A stretch of 64,000 nucleotides of DNA from NCBI GenBank assembly GCA_037576215.1, contig JBANDB010000003.1, positions 2,666,001 through 2,730,000 on the forward strand, read 5' to 3'. The translations under genes were made by a program, and so were the position numbers. How positions within the stretch are numbered: the first letter of the stretch is position 1; each line of letters begins with the position of its first letter. Below, piece after piece: positions 59,719 to 64,000 of this stretch. Source of the DNA: Armillaria gallica. Its lineage: Eukaryota > Basidiomycota > Agaricomycetes > Agaricales > Physalacriaceae. The notes beneath the pieces were generated by a model. That model made no database searches, was not told the DNA's origin, and was given only the letters and a program-made list of their open reading frames with translations.

Positions 59719-60820
59719 ATGGCTGTCGCGACGCGGAGTAGAACGCGTTCACCAGACTGTGGCACATCTACCCCAGATGCTCATGCACAGAAACGCTACA
59801 AAAAACGGAAGAGACCTGCCAGTCAGTCGCTGCAGCGCTCGCCGTCTCTATCCCGTCCATCGACGACTTTATCCGACCTGCCAAACGAAATCTCACATAA
59901 AATTCTTGCTGACCTGCCTCCCTCGGTCGAAACCACCATCGCTCTAGCTACTACATGTCGCCGACTCAACGAATTCGCCATGGCATGTCATTTTGGCTCT
60001 GATTCCTACCTGTCTTTCGGTAGACATTCCCAGCCTTTCACCTCTTTCCGGATGCTTCGCTTGTCGTTTGTTCATAAACCGTCTCTGTCCTCTATCTAGT
60101 GCCTATTTTCCGACAATTTTAGCAAGGAAATGACTGAGGTCCAGCGATCTCTTGCTGTTCTCAAGGCTATGGGAACGGATTTTGACGTCTCTTTTGAGGA
60201 CATGGATTGACCAACGCTGCCAACGAAGAAGCACGTTGCTTTCTTCAAGGATCTCAGCAAACTCAGGTGCACCACGATAGACACGCATGCATCGCATCCG
60301 GGTCCGGGTGCAACCACCAGAACAGGGGTGCATGCACACATAAGGTTTAGCCCGCCATGCCTTACTCAACTGTCAACGGTCACCCTGACTGTGTCCGGCG
60401 CAGTATATGGCTTGGATGCTACGGTCTATGAAAGAGTCACCTGTCGGAGTGTTGACTCTTCATTGCATTTCTGACGGCACCCTCCTAAAAATCACCGAGA
60501 TTGCCCTCAGCAGTCTTCGGATAGTGACGCTCTTGGACTCCACGTTTAGTTTTGCAGCTGTTGCAGCTTTTCTCGAAAGCCACCAGCACATCAAATCGCT
60601 CATCACTAAGACATGGAAACCTGTATCAATGGTCACAGGAAGCAAGGGACAGAGGGGGCCAAAGCGAGTTTTGAGGACGTCGTTCAAACCCGCGACTCGC
60701 CTGTCATTGTTGAGTATCATTGCTACGGCAGCTGCCATTCGTACACTACTTTCCACTCCGGGAGCCTTTCCTTCCCTTGAACAGGTCGATATTACGGATG
60801 GAGATGTCGCAGGAAATTAC
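59719..60820 (+). pseudogene. Tandem F-box pseudogene
   Basis: The sequence is a clear copy of the gene at 57531: same start context, same basic N-terminus and the F-box (LSDLPNEISHKILADLPPSV). It is broken by a TAG at 60097-60099, a TGA at 60208-60210 (where the parent has a Trp codon), and a net 2-nt deletion near 60391-60402 that shifts the frame. Similarity continues in the shifted frame (MAWMLRSMKESPVGVLTL) until about 60817, where it ends abruptly in GDV and unrelated sequence follows. The C-terminal 140 residues of the parent are missing. The copied 5' UTR intron argues for DNA-level duplication. Confidence 0.9.
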
Positions 60821-61686
60821 CCTGCTACCCCCCGCTCAAGCTCCAGCTCCCTGTCCATGCCGGTTCCTTCTTCTCGCCCGACCGACGCGTCCAGTGGCAG
60901 ATGGTCTTCCACAGTGACATATTCGAGTCCGTTCGCAAGATCTGTCCTCCCATTGCCGATATCCTCTACCTGCTGCAGTGTCTCCTTCCAGGAATGATCA
61001 CGCTCGTTTTCGGGGAGCATATACCGGGTCAGGGCATCTACAGGACAACCCGTTGCCTGCCTCCTGACTCGTGGGTCATCAAGAACGAGCGCCAGCTGGT
61101 CAGAGTCGTCGGCATCGACCGCTTCAGGGATCTCCGTCGTGCTTGCAGTGACACCGCGCTCTCGTATTCACTCCAGGTCATACGGCAATGAAAATCATTA
61201 CCCTTACCCTTCTTCGCCATAGTTTCTTGACGCCATAATCGACAACTGCTCCCATAATACCACCAATATCACCCAAACACTAATCGTATGCTCCACCGCG
61301 CTTAATCCTCTCTTGCATCGTCGCTGTCATATATTGCTTTCCAATCTTGCATCACAACTTGCTACTTAGATCCGTTATATTTATCGACTGGCTTCACTTC
61401 ACGCACATAAATTAATTTTTAACTGCATTTTGATCTATTCTCAGCATCTAATATACTCATTCAATTCACAGTATGTATTATCCAGTTTCGTTTTCCGTAG
61501 TGGTACTCCGTCGAGTAATATGGTAGCCTCCGGTTGTTTACAATAAATCACAGAAATCAGCTTGAAGTCTTTTTGCGAGGTGAAATTGGAGGTGGAGACC
61601 TGAACTGGATCCGTTCGGACTTAAATAAATAATTGTTTTTTGCTCCTGCCATTTCGGTCCAGACAAGGCTCGTTGCTCTCGCGACC
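60821..61686. other. Unassigned sequence after pseudogene breakpoint
   Basis: From the breakpoint an open plus-strand segment of about 120 codons runs to 61191 (includes WVIKNERQLVRVVGIDRFRD and IADILYLLQCLLPGMITLVF). It is compositionally coding-like but has no start near a promoter and no family I recognise; it may be a fragment of another gene joined by the rearrangement. From 61192 to 61686 only AT-rich intergenic sequence is seen. Confidence 0.4.
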
Positions 61687-63497
61687 ATGTCCCAGCCAGC
61701 AATCCTCTGCCAGAGCACCACATGTCCCAACGGCAACCCCCCTTCCAAGCTGGAATGTCCGACCTGCAACAAGTAAGCGACCCATGCGGCGAGCTACCAG
61801 AATCTCACGTCTCCCAGGCTAGGCATTCGCGGCTCCTACTTCTGCGGCCAGGAATGCTTCAAGGCTGGATGTGAGCGCTGTCCGTAATTTATCCTGGCAA
61901 CCGTCCTTATGTTATCCCAGGGGCAAGTCCTTGCTCGATACAGCGTCTGGACCAACCAATTGACTCGTCGCCTGCCTAGAAAACCCACAAAATCATTCAT
62001 ACCCTTGCTGCCGCAACGGACGCGGCGGGCGATGCCATAGAAGGTGTGTTGCTGTGTTTCGTCGTCCGTGTTTTATCGATTCATCGTGCTCCAGACGGTT
62101 CGTACAACCCGTTTCCAAGCTATGAATACACCGGCTCCATGCGTCCTATGTATCCGCTCTCTGCAAAAAGAACGGTCCCGGATCACATCCCCCGACCAGA
62201 GTACGCTGACGACGGTAGGGTCATAACTTTTGTTCGTCAAATGAAGACCACTCTGTAAGCTTAACTGTGTCTTCTGCCGCACAGGAAGACCCATGGCCGA
62301 GGCTAGGGCTGCCGGCCAGCCTCCGAGAATACTCTCCAAAGAGGAGCAAGATAAGATGAGAACGGTCTGCAGGGTATGCTTTCGCCCATTCCTGGTCAAC
62401 TGCTGAAACAAATCCAAGTCAGCTGGCTCGCGAGGTCCTGGATATCGCAGCTTCGCATGTCAAACCCGGTGTTACGACAGACGAGCTAGACAAAATCGTT
62501 CACAACGCCTGCATCGAGCGCAACGCGTATCCATCACCTCTGAATTACCTTAACTTTCCAAAGTCCGTGTGCACGTAAGTTACTCCATCGATCATCAGCA
62601 ATGGTGCTATAGCCTGTCGGGTGTTATAGATCCATAAACGAAGTTATCTGTCATGGGATTCCCGACAGACGAAGACTGAAGAATGGCGATATCATAAATA
62701 TTGGTATGTTCATTCATTTCATCAGTTTGGCGATAATTGCTCACGGCGTTTACAGATGTCAGCCTATACTATGATGGCGAGTAAACTTTTTTCCTTCTCT
62801 TCAGTGTATTTATCCCGGGTTCCAGGGTATCACGGAGATCTGAATGAAACATACGCAGTAGGTGAAATAGATGACGATGCTAAGAAGCTCATCCGCACCA
62901 CTCGCGAATGCTTAGATGAAGCCATCAAGCTCTGCAAGCCAGGCGCTCTGTTCCGTGACTTGGGAAAAACTATGCAAGTGCCTCCGGGGTCTGTAAATCT
63001 TGTTTTTGTTGACATCACACTCTCAGAGAACCCATCGCGCGTTCCAACGGTTGTGCAGTGGTGCGGTCCTACACGGGTCACGGTATCAATGACCTTTTCC
63101 ACACCTCTCCAATATATGTACCGCATTATGCCAAGAACAAAGCCGTCGGAACCATGAAGGCAGGCATGGTATGTATTCCAATTCTATTGTGTACGGAACG
63201 CCAGTAAACGGGTTGCATAGGTCTTCACAATAGAACCCGTCAGTTCATCCTGTCTTCAAATCGATGAAGTCTGATATTCTTTCTAGATGATCAACTTGGG
63301 GCACAACTGGGGCGATGTTCATTGGCCTGACAACTGGACTGCTACGACTGTGGATGGGAAGAAAAGCGCGCAATTCGAAGATACCCTCTTGTATGTTCTA
63401 GATCGCGTTGTTCACATCCATAAACTAAAGTTTTCGCCATAGAATCACAGAGACTGGTGTAGAAGTCTTGACGGAGGGAAAGAAACGGGATCTATAG
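61687..63497 (+). CDS. MAP1: Methionine aminopeptidase 1 (zinc-finger type)
   Basis: Fourteen exons: 61687-61772, 61818-61870, 61921-61922, 61980-62043, 62095-62214, 62285-62373, 62423-62574, 62630-62703, 62756-62776, 62826-62973, 63027-63168, 63221-63238, 63287-63390, 63443-63497. They give 375 residues, the normal length. The N-terminal ribosome-associated C6H2-type zinc finger is present ([38 protein letters not shown]). The M24A peptidase follows: [60 protein letters not shown], then metal ligands in [16 protein letters not shown], the His of [11 protein letters not shown], the Glu of FTIEP and the Glu of QFEDTLLITETG. The enzyme removes the initiator Met from nascent cytosolic proteins. 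Three introns (61923, 62777, 62974) start with GC, and exons of 2 and 18 nt are needed. Confidence 0.95.
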
Positions 63498-64000
63498 CAG
63501 TCTCTAGAACACTTTGGTTTGTGTCCGTCGTCTGGTGTCTTTTTAAGATCGAGTCTAATGACTTCTTCGCTGTGAACACACTAATCCATGCACCCGTATC
63601 TAGACCATCTAATACCCAGCCAAGAAATTCGGGTTGCCGATGGTGGTTTTCTTCCTTCGTTATTGACTGGCCGTAGGACTACAGGCTCTACACCTTTCGT
63701 AAAGACGAATTTAATGCGAGGATCGGTATACGGCCAATGCTTCTGGATCGAATCGTGCACGCTTGTGTACCTCAAAACAAGCTGATTGGGCATATTTTCG
63801 AAGGAAGGGTAATCTCTGACGAGACTGACCCTGACTGACACTTGGGAAGATCATTGGGGCCTTGAAGCTTGTACGCCCCTGCGTGGTGCTCTGAAATCTG
63901 AACGATGCGAACCTGGACCAAAGTGAGATCAAAATAAACGCTTCAAGCTTCACCCATCCATTCGCTGCAGTCAGAGCGCCGTGCTTTCATATCCTCAAAG
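63498..64000. other. Right edge, nothing recognised
   Basis: Minus-strand frames (63841-63581 and 63953-63711) are open for 80-86 codons but carry no known motif and overlap each other. This is probably the 3' flank of MAP1 and the edge of an unseen neighbour. Confidence 0.4.

Noticed and set aside
20659..61191. Common origin of the three F-box loci
   Set aside because: The gene at 20659 shares only the F-box pattern with the pair at 57-61 kb; no extended similarity outside it was seen.

Overview
This 64 kb window is nuclear DNA of a mushroom-forming basidiomycete (Agaricomycetes). Nearly every gene is split by 45-70 nt introns with GT(A/G)NGT donors, exons of 10-30 nt occur, and several proteins belong to families I know mainly or only from this group (a DUF6593-like protein, the ankyrin-like ESCSEAC family, a very long PH/SR/coiled-coil protein). 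I saw no rRNA, no CRISPR array, no intact transposon and no convincing tRNA. All gene models were spliced by eye; for each, the exon phases were checked to add up to an intact frame.

Left part (0-5.7 kb): an uncharacterised ankyrin-like protein (-), tubulin-folding cofactor C (-) divergent from a TAF3/TAF8-type histone-fold protein (+), and the cullin-RING subunit Rbx1 (+). From 6.2 to 18.9 kb one 17-exon gene encodes a ~3,958-residue protein: PH-like domain, very long Ser/Thr/Pro, SR-like and proline-rich tracts, then a coiled coil. A decayed copy of its 3' end lies 1.25 kb downstream.

Middle (20-41.5 kb): an F-box protein, chromatin-remodelling subunit Rsc7/Npl6 (-), a secreted type-B carboxylesterase/lipase (-) divergent from a HotDog thioesterase (+), a disordered hypothetical protein, an AzgA-type purine permease in 18 exons, a DUF6593-like protein (-) and the mitochondrial Obg GTPase Mtg2. 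About 4 kb without a clear gene follows (41.4-45.5 kb).

Right part (45.5-64 kb): a large Zn2Cys6 transcription factor convergent with a protoglobin; a cation-diffusion-facilitator metal transporter (-) divergent from CTD-kinase subunit Ctk3; an F-box gene with a tandem, broken copy; and methionine aminopeptidase 1.

The genes are independent housekeeping or accessory units, not one pathway. The most unusual signal is in the methionine aminopeptidase gene. Its only consistent gene model needs a 2-nt micro-exon and three GC-AG introns, and a separate 18-nt micro-exon carries a catalytic metal ligand. The giant scaffold protein with its duplicated tail is the best candidate for undescribed biology.
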